IMG/VR virus record: IMGVR_UViG_3300010354_000054 | Location: 1-64,000 of that record | Reading direction: 5' to 3' (one strand) | Length of the DNA: 64,000 nucleotides | From: a virus | In this document: one piece after another, positions 39,726 to 48,834 of the stretch | How positions within the stretch are numbered: the first letter of the stretch is position 1 | How the letters are laid out: each line of letters begins with the position of its first letter | The notes under the pieces: generated by a model | What the model saw: the letters and a program-made list of their open reading frames with translations, nothing else | Database searches by the model: none | Told to the model about the DNA's origin: nothing | Translations under genes and position numbers: made by a program

Positions 39726-40646
39726 TCAAGTGTTCTTTCGACTGACAGCTCTTCCCGACATCTTCTCCCAGTCTCTTTGTTCAGGAGATCTTACTTCTAG
39801 ATTTTTCTCCCATGCTGCTTTCAAAACTTTAGGATCGACATTGTTCTTCTTTGCAACGTCTATCATTGCATTTACGTCTTTTGGAAAGCAGTGTCCTCCG
39901 TAGCCTCTTGATCCATCGGGACCCGGTACGTTCCAGTGACTTTCTCCTAGGCGCTTGTCATACTTTGCATATTCCACGACTTTATCATAGTCTACGTTAA
40001 GTCCTGACTTATCGAGAGCTTCACATATCTGAGCAATCTCGTTAGCAAATGCAACCTTAACTGTAAGAAAATTATTGGTCAGATACTTTACCATCTCAGC
40101 AGTGGTAGAAGACGTTTTTATGATTGGAACTTTTGGAAATGCCGTCTGAAATACCTGCTTTACAGCGTTAATCCATGGGCGAGGGCCACCTAAAACAATT
40201 CTGTTCTGGTTTCTCATGTCATCAAGCGCGTTTGCCTCAGTTAAAAACTCTGGGTTGAAAACGATGTGCAGTCCCTTCTCGCTGTATTTCTCGTTCCATC
40301 TCTCTGTTGAGCCTGGCGGTACTGTTGATTTGACTACTGCGATTCTTTCACCTGGAATCTGAGAGAGTTCTTCCAGAACACTTTCTACGATGCTCAGGTC
40401 TGCAGAACCATCTTCGAACATGGGTGTTGGAAGACAGACAAAGTATACTCCTGAGAAACCCTCAACAGATTCAGCAAATTCAACAAGACTCTTAGTAGAG
40501 CTTGGTCTGTAGTCATTTGCCCCCACGGCAGTCTTACCCGCTTTGTCGTACGTAAAGACACTAAACCCATGCTCTGAAAAGACTGTTGTGAGTGATCCCC
40601 CCACAAAACCTTGCCCAATGACTGCTATTGACTTTTTCATGTTCAC
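39726..40646 (-). CDS. UDP-sugar 6-dehydrogenase family protein, short form
   Basis: 306 residues against about 390-450 for usual UDP-glucose/UDP-mannose-type dehydrogenases. It has the NAD-binding motif GQGFVG (11-16), NPEFLTEANA (131-140) and the active-site GYGGHCFPKD (248-257) with Cys253. It ends some 50 residues later, so the C-terminal UDP-binding domain is missing. Full-length enzymes oxidise a UDP-sugar to the uronic acid with two NAD+. This one may act as a short variant or use a different substrate. It starts at GTG 40646, overlapping the previous stop; an ATG at 40640 is an alternative. Confidence 0.85.
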   Translation of the reverse strand: MNMKKSIAVIGQGFVGGSLTTVFSEHGFSVFTYDKAGKTAVGANDYRPSSTKSLVEFAESVEGFSGVYFVCLPTPMFEDGSADLSIVESVLEELSQIPGERIAVVKSTVPPGSTERWNEKYSEKGLHIVFNPEFLTEANALDDMRNQNRIVLGGPRPWINAVKQVFQTAFPKVPIIKTSSTTAEMVKYLTNNFLTVKVAFANEIAQICEALDKSGLNVDYDKVVEYAKYDKRLGESHWNVPGPDGSRGYGGHCFPKDVNAMIDVAKKNNVDPKVLKAAWEKNLEVRSPEQRDWEKMSGRAVSRKNT

Positions 40647-41746
40647 TTTGTTTGATCGTTAAAGAGTTTTATCGCGGCGGCCAGCGCCTGATGCATATCA
40701 TAATACTTGTATCTACCAAGTCTACCTGCAACGATGTATTTTGAATCTTTCTTAGATAGAGATTCATACTTTTCATATACAGAATTATTGTTACTGTCGT
40801 TTATAGGGTAATAAGGGACTGAATCGTTGGTCCACTCTGCAGGTGTTTCTGTTGTGATAACAGACTTTTTACCGCTAGCGAACTCAAAGTGTTTGTGCTC
40901 TATTCTTCTAGTCCAGGGAACAGATAGATCGCAGTAGTTGAATATTGCATTTCCTTGGAAATCATCTACATCTTCGATTCTTGTTTCAAACTTTAGAGTT
41001 CTGTATTCAAGAGGACCAAACTTGTAGTCATACAGCCTGTCGACACAACCCGTATAGAGAATCTTTTTTCCAAGCTTCTCTAGAGAAGACTTTTCTTTGA
41101 AAAAGTCTACGCTGAGCTTGACCTCAATCCCGTCCAGCATGTTTTCGAAAATCTTCGTGTAACCATCCTTGGGAATTCCTTGATAGCAGTCTTCGAAATA
41201 ATTGTCATCCCATGTTAATCTGATGGGAAGTCTCTTGAGTATGCTTGCAGGAAGGGAACTAGGCTCTCTTTTCCATTGCTTAGTCGTATATCCATGCACG
41301 AACATCTCATAGATGTCTTTTCCCACTTGCGTGAGTGCCCACTCTTCCATATTTCTTGGATTTGGGTACTTCCTAACATATTCTTCAGTGACTTCATTTA
41401 GTTTCTTCTTTGCCTGGTCTGGGGTTTCAACTCCCCAAAGCTGATAAAGAGTCATCATGTTTATAGGAAAAGAAAATATTCTACCACCAGACACTGCCTT
41501 TGGTCTGTTAACATAATGATTGAATTCGGAAAATCTGTTGATGAATTGCCAGACTTTTTTATCCGATGTGTGAAAAATATGAGGTCCGTAAACGTGAACG
41601 TTTATTCCTTCAATTTTCTGGGTATAACAGTTTCCACCGATGTGGTCTCTCTTGTCTATTACTAGACAGGACTTGCCTGACTCTTTTGCTAGATGCGCAA
41701 ATGTTGCGCCCGTTAATCCGGATCCTACTATCACATAGTCATACAT
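40643..41746 (-). CDS. glf: UDP-galactopyranose mutase
   Basis: 367 residues, normal length for the family. It has the FAD-binding motif GSGLTGATFAHLA (8-20), then DKRDHIGGNCYT and the VHVYGPHIFHT active-site region. It also has the family segments MMTLYQLWGVETPDQA and YTTKQWKREPSSLPASILKRLP. The enzyme interconverts UDP-galactopyranose and UDP-galactofuranose with reduced FAD, supplying Galf for surface glycans. It overlaps its neighbours (8 bases upstream, 4 downstream) within the glycan island, so a Galf-containing glycan is likely. Confidence 0.93.
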   Translation of the reverse strand: MYDYVIVGSGLTGATFAHLAKESGKSCLVIDKRDHIGGNCYTQKIEGINVHVYGPHIFHTSDKKVWQFINRFSEFNHYVNRPKAVSGGRIFSFPINMMTLYQLWGVETPDQAKKKLNEVTEEYVRKYPNPRNMEEWALTQVGKDIYEMFVHGYTTKQWKREPSSLPASILKRLPIRLTWDDNYFEDCYQGIPKDGYTKIFENMLDGIEVKLSVDFFKEKSSLEKLGKKILYTGCVDRLYDYKFGPLEYRTLKFETRIEDVDDFQGNAIFNYCDLSVPWTRRIEHKHFEFASGKKSVITTETPAEWTNDSVPYYPINDSNNNSVYEKYESLSKKDSKYIVAGRLGRYKYYDMHQALAAAIKLFNDQTK

Positions 41747-42650
41747 AGCTCTCTCTTATTGCTGTAACAATATCCAGCCAGTTAAAATTTTCTCTAATGT
41801 ATTCTACAGATCTATAGGTGACAGTGTCAACTGTGTCACTTCTTTCTTCTAGAAGTCTTTTTATTGTCTTTACGGAATGATCAAAATCTTGAAATCCAAT
41901 TTTTGCTGGTATGTCTTCAGCAGAACCGTAAGCATTGTATTCTGGTTCGTAGTCTCTTATGCTAATGCATCCTCTTGCACACGCTTCGATGTCTTTTATC
42001 CACATTGCGTTGGCAGGTATTTTTTCTCCCTCAACTACCCAGTCGACCTTTTCACAATGAGCAAAAATTTTTATCCTTGAAAGCGTCTTCAAGTATCCTG
42101 AATAACCAGAGGTTGGTAGAATTTTTACATTAATTCCATTGTTAGAAAGATGATCGAAAAATTTCTTTCTATAGGGATGAATTTGTCCGCAAAATCCTAC
42201 TTCAATGTCTTTCTTCTGCCAGGCCGTGTGTTCACAATAGCTAGAAAGAACACCCATTCTAACAAACCTAGACGGTAAGTTATTTGATCTAACATGAGAA
42301 GACCACCAGCTGGATGTGTTTAAAAATGTTTTTACATTTAGAGACTTTGCAATTCTATGATAAGAGCCTTTGTAAGGTGAATCGTCTTTAAATGATTCCC
42401 ACGGATCTTGTTCATAAACTATAACGGGATTCTCATTAAGGCATCTCTTGAGATGCTCTAGGCTTCTGTCCAGTGTTCTTAGCTTTAAACAAGAAATAAC
42501 AGGTGATTTGTCGACAGTGTACCCTGATAGAATCTCAGGCATCGTGATTAGTCTAACTTCAAAGTTAGATGCTAACGTATTTATGACTTGATGCTGATAA
42601 CAATTACCCGTGACGTATTCGATAGAATCGACTAATACGTTAATCTTCAT
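41739..42650 (-). CDS. GT-B-like glycosyltransferase
   Basis: 303 residues. The C-terminal half has a GT-B-like acceptor/donor region: EVGFCGQIHPYRKKFF at about 158-175 and a late EACARGCISIRDYEPEYN segment like the donor loop of glycosyltransferases. The N-terminus is a Rossmann-like start. It overlaps glf by eight bases, so it may transfer Galf or the next sugar. Specificity cannot be assigned. Confidence 0.72.
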   Translation of the reverse strand: MKINVLVDSIEYVTGNCYQHQVINTLASNFEVRLITMPEILSGYTVDKSPVISCLKLRTLDRSLEHLKRCLNENPVIVYEQDPWESFKDDSPYKGSYHRIAKSLNVKTFLNTSSWWSSHVRSNNLPSRFVRMGVLSSYCEHTAWQKKDIEVGFCGQIHPYRKKFFDHLSNNGINVKILPTSGYSGYLKTLSRIKIFAHCEKVDWVVEGEKIPANAMWIKDIEACARGCISIRDYEPEYNAYGSAEDIPAKIGFQDFDHSVKTIKRLLEERSDTVDTVTYRSVEYIRENFNWLDIVTAIRESYV

Positions 42651-43390
42651 AAGGACTTCTCTAAATTTGCTATAAGAATATCTTGATCACCAGGCGAAAG
42701 ATTCAGTGCTTCTTCATAAGACTCTATGAACACACTGTTGCTGTAGGAACTATTGTCACCAGACAAAAACTTGCTTTTACTGTTTAAGGCAAAAGATGCT
42801 CCTAAAAGAGCAAATTTTCTTTGCTCTTCTCTTTTAGCTTTTGACACCTTTCGCATGGTTTCTACTTGATTCTTCAGCATCCTGTGAAGACCATAATGAA
42901 AAGATTGCGCAAGAGATGGATTTTTGCAATGGTACCCTATTGGCTCTAGGTGCTTAACGCAGTCTCCTTTTAGAACGACATCATGATTTGTATCTACTCT
43001 ATCACAATAGAGGTCAGGGCTAGTATTGAATTTCACAACAGGTGAAAAGAAATTAAGACCTGATATCAAGCTATCTGTGAAATAGTCGTGTAGACGAATT
43101 TGTACACCTGTGACTCTTTTGTTTTCTTCAAAAAGTTTCCAGACTCGCGATATTGAATATTCGTCCATTAGCACAGTATCTGCGTCTATCTTTACGAATA
43201 AGTCAAAGTTTTCTTTCTGAGATTCCCAGGAAGCCCAAAGCGCATTGTGAGCTTCTTTCTCTTGCAATCCTTCGATTATCTGGTGATGATGGCTTTGCAA
43301 GTCTTTTTGCAATGATACCATAAGTTTGCATTGATCAAATTCAGACTCATTGCTGTGCATCGTTCCAAAAAATACGCGTGGATAATTCAT
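42647..43390 (-). CDS. GT-A-like glycosyltransferase candidate
   Basis: 247 residues. It has a DxD-type metal/nucleotide site in FVKIDADTVLMDE at about 66-78, as in GT2 and related GT-A folds. The short N-terminus ends before a QKDLQSHHHQIIEGLQ loop. No membrane segment was seen. It is flanked by a glycosyltransferase and an acetyltransferase with four-base overlaps. Sugar and acceptor are unknown. Confidence 0.65.
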   Translation of the reverse strand: MNYPRVFFGTMHSNESEFDQCKLMVSLQKDLQSHHHQIIEGLQEKEAHNALWASWESQKENFDLFVKIDADTVLMDEYSISRVWKLFEENKRVTGVQIRLHDYFTDSLISGLNFFSPVVKFNTSPDLYCDRVDTNHDVVLKGDCVKHLEPIGYHCKNPSLAQSFHYGLHRMLKNQVETMRKVSKAKREEQRKFALLGASFALNSKSKFLSGDNSSYSNSVFIESYEEALNLSPGDQDILIANLEKSL

Positions 43391-43884
43391 GTCAAAATTT
43401 TATACATACAAATTTGATCAAAAAATTTGCCGTCTCTATACAAGGAGGAAACCATCTTTCCTTCCTCTATAAATCCAAGCCCTCTATAGACTTTTTGTCC
43501 TACGAGATTGTACTCTGCTGTTGTTAAGCTTACTCTATGCAACCCCCAGCTCTTACAAAGATCTAACATTAGGGACCACATTCCTTTTGCATATCCCATA
43601 CCTCGAAAGTCTTTGTGTATGTCTGCGCCGAGAACACAATTCTTGTTTGTTTGATCAATGCTGTAGAACTTTACAAATCCTACTCTTTGATCATCAACCA
43701 AGAATATTTGCCTTTTTTGAGAAGCGTCTTTCTGTATTTTGCTCCACCAAGACATGTGCTGGTTGAGATCTATCGGATTGGGATGTGTTAAATTTCTCAG
43801 AACTAACGGATCATTGTGAAGATCGACTAGCCACTGATGATCTTCGTCAATTACGTCCCTTAGCGACAATTTTTGGTTTTTCAT
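43387..43884 (-). CDS. GNAT N-acetyltransferase, PseH/RimJ-like
   Basis: 165 residues from the ATG at 43884; GTG codons at 43887 and 43890 are possible but weaker starts. It shows the GNAT fold: HNDPLVLRNL near 25, the acetyl-CoA loop DFRGMGYAKG at about 90-105 and a VYRGLGFIEEG end motif. PseH-type members acetylate the 4-amino group of UDP-4-amino-trideoxy sugars made by PseB/PseC-like enzymes, which are encoded just upstream. It could also be a protein acetyltransferase, but the context favours a sugar role. Confidence 0.78.
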   Translation of the reverse strand: MKNQKLSLRDVIDEDHQWLVDLHNDPLVLRNLTHPNPIDLNQHMSWWSKIQKDASQKRQIFLVDDQRVGFVKFYSIDQTNKNCVLGADIHKDFRGMGYAKGMWSLMLDLCKSWGLHRVSLTTAEYNLVGQKVYRGLGFIEEGKMVSSLYRDGKFFDQICMYKILT

Positions 43885-43895
43885 CACCACTTATC

Positions 43896-44699
43896 TTACA
43901 CAAGATTTTTAAAGTACTCGTCTAAGCAGTTATAGAACTTTTTAGATAGCTCGTGCTGTCTATATGCTTTAGAAAGAGATCCTCTTTGATGAGCCAAAAA
44001 AGGAACACCGTCAAGCTGATACTCCTCGTGGTAGTTGTCACCAGTTCTTAAAACCTTTGCATTGTCTGTTGGCTTTTCTTGAACTAGTATCTTGTAAGGT
44101 ATCTGATTATCATTTAAGTAAGAGGGTATCTGCCAGCCAGTATCCCTTAGCAATTCATATCCAACCGGTAGGTTGTAAAGCTCTGAAAGCTCTGAATTTG
44201 AAATCTGTAAATTGTTTCCTTTTGCAGGAGTTACATCCATGCTAGAAAAACTGTATTTTTTCGAAGCAGCAAACCATGTAAATGAAGGTTTGTCTTTATA
44301 TGTCTGTACAGTACCAGAACCAGAGCATCTTCCGCCTATTCTTTCGTAAGAGCTTCCAAAAACTCCGACATTTTTCAAGATATCGACTGTTGTCTCATCC
44401 CAGCCTTTTACTAGCATTGCAGTATCAGTATCGGCAATAATATCGATTGAATCTGGGTCTGTTTTTTCAAAATTACCCAATGCCACTCTAACAGCATTGC
44501 AATGACCAGTAGTTCCACTTCCGTCAGGAACTCTTACGGGAGTTGAAGTATTTGATACTGAATTATAGCTTTCGTTGTCAAGACAATAGCAATAGAAAGA
44601 AATTGCATGCTTTGTCGCCATATTCAAATAGTTTTCCCTCATGTATTCATAGAAGGGAACTGAAAAACTACTGACAGTAGCATGTACGTTTATTATCAT
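43896..44699 (-). CDS. GT-A-like glycosyltransferase candidate
   Basis: 267 residues. It has GHCNAVRVAL near residue 66 and an IIADTDTAML stretch near residue 90 that reads like the DxD donor site of GT-A enzymes. The rest has no known motif. Its ATG overlaps the stop of the aminotransferase (ATGA). The glycosyltransferase call rests on one motif and context, so it is tentative. Confidence 0.6.
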   Translation of the reverse strand: MIINVHATVSSFSVPFYEYMRENYLNMATKHAISFYCYCLDNESYNSVSNTSTPVRVPDGSGTTGHCNAVRVALGNFEKTDPDSIDIIADTDTAMLVKGWDETTVDILKNVGVFGSSYERIGGRCSGSGTVQTYKDKPSFTWFAASKKYSFSSMDVTPAKGNNLQISNSELSELYNLPVGYELLRDTGWQIPSYLNDNQIPYKILVQEKPTDNAKVLRTGDNYHEEYQLDGVPFLAHQRGSLSKAYRQHELSKKFYNCLDEYFKNLV

Positions 44700-45841
44700 T
44701 TCAGGTAATCTCCCAAAGAATCAATAACAATTCTGGATATTTCCTTTATGTCTTCTTCTGACAACCACCATCCGCAGGGCAAAGAAAATTGAGTGTTTGA
44801 AAATTCTCTTACGCCCGGTAGATCTTTTTTAAATTTTGAGAAGCACGTATAATCATCATTGGGTACATGCACAAGACCCGCCTTGATACCGAATGAATTG
44901 AGTTTTTCTATAAGGCTTAGTTTATCACTTTCCTTTAAAGGTGTTCTAACGGTATAGACCCATCTTGCCGTGTCCTCATCCTTCGATCTAACTAGTGGCG
45001 TAATAGAAGTTCCTGAAAAGAGAGAATCATACAAGGCAGAATTTCTCTTGTGTGTCTCAATTATGTTAGCAACGTGAGGCAATTGAGAGATTCCTACAGC
45101 AGCCGTCAAATTGTTCATGTTAAATTTGTAACCTGCTTCTATTATGTCAACGTCCCACTGCTGACCTTTCCAGTCTCCTTTTGCATCTTTGCTAGAGTCC
45201 CTATCTAAACCAAACCACTTAAGTGATTTTGCTCTTGCAAAAGAATCAGCGTGCCTTGAAGTTAGTATTCCACCGTCGCCGGTCGTGACGTGCTTTATAG
45301 CTTGCAAGCTATAGCAAACATAGTCTGCGACATTCAGCGAAGGATCTACGCCTTTATATTTTGCGTTAAAAGAATGAGCTGCATCTAAGATCAAAGGTAT
45401 TCCTTTGCTCTTGCAGACTTCATATACTTCTTCGATTCTTCCTAGATTTCCTGCCCACGCAACGTAAATGACAGCCTTAGTTTTTTCTGTTATCGCGCTA
45501 AGGATCTGGTCTGGGCCTGGCATGCCTGTTTCGGGATCTATGTCTGTCCAAACTATATTTGCACCTGATGTTACAACAGGTGTATTTGTTGCAACACAAG
45601 TCATGGGGGTCGTTACTACATCATCGCCGTGTGAAACACCGCACAGCTTAAGAGAAAGTGTAATCGCACTTGTGCAGCTATTTAACAATGCTACGTTTGT
45701 TCCGAAAATTTTGCCTAGAGCTTCTTCGAAGTTTTTGACTTGTATTCCTTCGTTGATATAACCAGACTCAAGAACTTCTCTTATTGAAGAGATTGCATTC
45801 TCTACATCGACATGAACTTTAAAGAGTGGATATGATTTCAT
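44696..45841 (-). CDS. DegT/DnrJ/EryC1 sugar aminotransferase, PseC-like
   Basis: 381 residues, normal for the family. It has ESGYINEGIQVKNFE at the start, LNSCTSAI (54-61) for PLP phosphate, LDAAHSFNA (152-160) and the PLP lysine at SLQAIKHVTTGDGG (K183). It ends with a QFSLPCGWWLSEEDI segment typical of these enzymes. PseC converts the 4-keto sugar made by a PseB-type dehydratase to a 4-amino sugar using glutamate. The dehydratase gene is directly upstream with a four-base overlap, supporting this pathway. Confidence 0.88.
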   Translation of the reverse strand: MKSYPLFKVHVDVENAISSIREVLESGYINEGIQVKNFEEALGKIFGTNVALLNSCTSAITLSLKLCGVSHGDDVVTTPMTCVATNTPVVTSGANIVWTDIDPETGMPGPDQILSAITEKTKAVIYVAWAGNLGRIEEVYEVCKSKGIPLILDAAHSFNAKYKGVDPSLNVADYVCYSLQAIKHVTTGDGGILTSRHADSFARAKSLKWFGLDRDSSKDAKGDWKGQQWDVDIIEAGYKFNMNNLTAAVGISQLPHVANIIETHKRNSALYDSLFSGTSITPLVRSKDEDTARWVYTVRTPLKESDKLSLIEKLNSFGIKAGLVHVPNDDYTCFSKFKKDLPGVREFSNTQFSLPCGWWLSEEDIKEISRIVIDSLGDYLK

Positions 45842-46869
45842 TGCTTAGCTCCGTCAATCTCTTCAATAGTTCTACCTTCAAACTTTTCAAGACCCATATC
45901 GAGTATTCCGAGCTTCATTAGCTTGTCTTCAAGTTGTTCAGCAGTCATTACATCGTCAGCAGACGTATATTCAAAAGCCTTTTCATCTCCCGGCGTCAGA
46001 GAAGAAGAGATTGCTATAACCTCATCCTTGATGGTACATCTGACGGATTCTGAAGCATTGATCAATGCTTCGTGCATCTTCTCTCCAGGCCTTAGTCCTA
46101 CCACCTTTATAGGTTTGCCAGATCTCTTTGAAAATATTTCAGCTAGATCTCCAATTCTCATTGACGGAAGTCGAGGAACAAATATCTGACCTGATTCTGC
46201 ACCGTTGATTGCGCTGACTATAAGGTTAACACTCTCATCAAGTGTCATAACAAACCTAGTCATCTCTGGGTCAGTTACGGTGAGATGCGGTAGATTTTCT
46301 GACTGGTATTTGAATAGTGGAATGATGCTTCCTCTTGACTCAAGCACATTTCCGTATCGGACTCCGATGTATCTCGATTTTGTTTGAGTATCGAAAGACA
46401 TGCTCGTTACAAGTCTTTCTGAGACTGCCTTGCACATTCCATAAACATTTATTGGAGAGCATGCCTTGTCAGTACTCACAAAGAGAAGCGTCCTAGTCTT
46501 TCCTGTAAGTTTCTCAAGCTCATAAACGGACTCGACAACATTTTGTGTTCCTTGCAAATTTGTAAGGACGCTTTCTCTGGGAGAGAGTTCACAAGTATCA
46601 ACTTGCTTTAATGCTGCAGCAACAATTACGATATCGGCATCGGTTTGATGAAGAGCTTGAGTTACTCTTTGTTTATCTCTAATGTCGCCAACAATAAAGT
46701 TGACATTTTTAAAACCTTCAACAGTAGAAAGTTCATTTCTTATAGTCCAATGCTTGGCCTCATCTCTTGAGTAAGCATAGACTTTGTTATCCGCCATAAA
46801 TCTCTTTATAAGCGTCTTCCCTAAAGAACCAGTACCACCAAAAATAAGAATGTTTTTTGACTCAGACAT
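45838..46869 (-). CDS. UDP-GlcNAc 4,6-dehydratase family, PseB/CapE-like
   Basis: 343 residues of the extended SDR fold. It has FGGTGSLG (10-17) for NAD(P), AAALKQVD (84-91), the TDK site (133-135) and YGMCK (143-147). It also has DPEMTRFVMTLDESVNLI in the middle and a C-terminal extension. PseB/CapE-type enzymes make a UDP-4-keto-6-deoxy-aminosugar from UDP-GlcNAc, the first step to pseudaminic acid, bacillosamine-like or fucosamine-type sugars. It is followed by the PseC-like and acetyltransferase genes. Its start codon is in a small AGACA/TGTCT hairpin. Confidence 0.9.
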   Translation of the reverse strand: MSESKNILIFGGTGSLGKTLIKRFMADNKVYAYSRDEAKHWTIRNELSTVEGFKNVNFIVGDIRDKQRVTQALHQTDADIVIVAAALKQVDTCELSPRESVLTNLQGTQNVVESVYELEKLTGKTRTLLFVSTDKACSPINVYGMCKAVSERLVTSMSFDTQTKSRYIGVRYGNVLESRGSIIPLFKYQSENLPHLTVTDPEMTRFVMTLDESVNLIVSAINGAESGQIFVPRLPSMRIGDLAEIFSKRSGKPIKVVGLRPGEKMHEALINASESVRCTIKDEVIAISSSLTPGDEKAFEYTSADDVMTAEQLEDKLMKLGILDMGLEKFEGRTIEEIDGAKQ

Positions 46870-46891
46870 TTTGTCTAAGTATAAACTATTT

Positions 46892-47722
46892 CTATCCGAC
46901 GTTCACGAAATTTTCTTCGTTAACAGCCTGAATAGAGTCTTCTCTAGTCATTTTATATCCGTGTTGCTGAAGCTTGTTCTTGTCACTCCAGCTGCCTGTA
47001 AGTGTATCTGACTCGAAAGATTCTTTTGTGTTAAAGATGCCTCCGTCATATACGGCTGACTCTTTATAAAACTTAAAGTATTGTTCTTGAAAGTCAATTT
47101 CTGTAAATTTTCCCATTTTTCTGAGTTCACAGAAAGCATTTTCCATAAAACTTATTCTGTTCAATGAACAAACTTGAGGTGACAAATTTGTTCTGTAGAT
47201 GCTTCCTTCAGGTCTCTCAAAGTAAGCTTTCTGATTAGTGAAATGGTTTGACTGTCTCATCCACGCCCATTTTCTTGAGTCTTGCGTGGGAAAGTTTTTG
47301 TCGTATAGATGCTTTTCTTTTACTGAAAACTCTTGCAGTCTAATGGATCCTACGTCGGCATTATTTTCTAAATATTTTTCGCATTCAACGATTGACTCTA
47401 CGTATCCTGGGAAGTGTATTGCGTCCGACTCTATGACATAGACGTAATCTAGCTTACTTTTCAGTATAGACTCATAATTTTGCAAGCACCAGTCTACTGC
47501 AGTCCAAAATCCATAATTCGTAGAAGAGAAGAAGGAATTTTTAGTCAGGCTTTTTAATTTCTCTTTAGTGTTTTGGTAAACTGAAGAATTATCAAAAGCG
47601 ATTACTCTGTCTTTTGGTAGATCTTGTATGGAATTGACAACTTTTTCAGCTATTTCATCTCGAATTTTATCTCGAGAGCAAGTTACCAATACGAAAAGAG
47701 TGTTCTTTGGTACTTCTTTCAC
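46892..47722 (-). CDS. GT-A-like glycosyltransferase candidate
   Basis: About 276 residues from the GTG at 47722. This start forms a GTGA overlap with the previous stop and has GGAGAAGG four bases upstream, so I prefer it to the ATG at 47749, which has the ribosome site too close. A YVYVIESDAIHFPGYVESI stretch near residue 95 looks like the donor site of GT2/GT-A enzymes, and a KWAWMRQSNHFTN segment lies further on. No more is recognised, and no membrane segment was seen. Confidence 0.65.
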   Translation of the reverse strand: MKEVPKNTLFVLVTCSRDKIRDEIAEKVVNSIQDLPKDRVIAFDNSSVYQNTKEKLKSLTKNSFFSSTNYGFWTAVDWCLQNYESILKSKLDYVYVIESDAIHFPGYVESIVECEKYLENNADVGSIRLQEFSVKEKHLYDKNFPTQDSRKWAWMRQSNHFTNQKAYFERPEGSIYRTNLSPQVCSLNRISFMENAFCELRKMGKFTEIDFQEQYFKFYKESAVYDGGIFNTKESFESDTLTGSWSDKNKLQQHGYKMTREDSIQAVNEENFVNVG

Positions 47723-48828
47723 GACACCTTCTCCAAGAAAGATCTCCATCCTTCCCAGTAAGCTTCATTTATGAGACTATTCTTCATGTCTTTCATTCCT
47801 GCCGAAAGCTTTGAAAATTCTTTCTCATCTAGAAGTCTTTCTATTGAATTTGCAGCTTCTTCTGGAGAGCTAATATGAATGCTATTTACGCCGTCAACAA
47901 GATACTTCCCAGAATTAGATTTCTCAACGTATCTCCTGGTTGTGACTACGGGAGTATGACTAAAAAGTGAGTGAAAGAATACTCCACCGCCCCAGTCTGT
48001 CTGTTTAAAATGTACCACTCCAGTTAAAGTCTTGTATTTCTTAATTGTCTCTATGGGAGAAAGCGTTTCATAGTTACCTACGGGGCCTCCGTTGCTATAG
48101 CGAATATCAGCGCCCATCGCTCTTATGTTGCCTCCGTAATTGGTAACTTTTTGAATGCCTTTCTTTGATAAAATCTCGTTCATCTTGCAAAAAAGATCGT
48201 AGTCATCGGGCTGTCTAACATGAAAATTATGATTAAAAGATGCAAAGCATTTTTGACGATTTTGTTCTTCTTTGCTGAGAGAAAACAAGTCATATTCTAT
48301 GTCTAGACACCACATATTGAAAGAATTTTCATATTTTGTACTTTCATAGCGAGCAGGCAATATTTTTGCAACGTTTCTAGGCGATAGACCTCCTGGTTTG
48401 TCTTCCCAGGCATTAACCGTTGAGGATACCCAGACAGCCTTCTTTTTCTCCATTAGGCTCTTGTAGTGAAGTAGATGATTTTCGCCTCCACGTAACGTGT
48501 GATAGATGTTAATTTCTGTGTCTGCTATTTCTTCTTCAGAGCAAATTCTTACTAATGGAACATCTTTAGATGTGGGTATATTTTGCACTTCTATGAAAGC
48601 ATCTTCTCCAAAAAAAGCACCTTCTTTACGAAGACCATGAAGCTCCAAATTTCTCTTTCCCGAGTCAGGATCAAGACACAAAAGAGCTGGCCACTGTGCT
48701 CCTGTAGACCAGTCCAGACCTAGCGTTCCATGCTTTGGTACGTGTACTTTATGTCCAAGCTTGTTGTAGTGAGCAATAGCTGACGCAAGGCCGAGACGAT
48801 CGCTTGTTGGAAAAATTAATACGTTCAT
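47719..48828 (-). CDS. GT-B-like glycosyltransferase candidate
   Basis: 369 residues. It begins MNVLIFPTSDRLGLASAI, a Rossmann start. The C-terminal half has DWGGGVFFHSLFSHTPVVTT at about 275-295, like the donor-binding loop of GT-B enzymes, followed by SPEEAANSIERLLDE. The ribosome site GAGAAAA precedes the ATG. It lies between two likely glycosyltransferases, and its specificity is unknown. Confidence 0.7.
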   Translation of the reverse strand: MNVLIFPTSDRLGLASAIAHYNKLGHKVHVPKHGTLGLDWSTGAQWPALLCLDPDSGKRNLELHGLRKEGAFFGEDAFIEVQNIPTSKDVPLVRICSEEEIADTEINIYHTLRGGENHLLHYKSLMEKKKAVWVSSTVNAWEDKPGGLSPRNVAKILPARYESTKYENSFNMWCLDIEYDLFSLSKEEQNRQKCFASFNHNFHVRQPDDYDLFCKMNEILSKKGIQKVTNYGGNIRAMGADIRYSNGGPVGNYETLSPIETIKKYKTLTGVVHFKQTDWGGGVFFHSLFSHTPVVTTRRYVEKSNSGKYLVDGVNSIHISSPEEAANSIERLLDEKEFSKLSAGMKDMKNSLINEAYWEGWRSFLEKVS

Positions 48829-48834
48829 TTTTTC

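Noticed and set aside
43886-43899. The 14-base ATCTTGTGTAAGAT shared with 62057-62070
   Set aside because: Overlaps coding sequence of the 43896 gene end; a 14-15 base match is expected by chance in a window of this size.
46855-46875. AGACA/TGTCT hairpin at the start codon of the PseB-like gene
   Set aside because: Only five pairs with a three-base loop, expected by chance; kept as a note in the gene entry.
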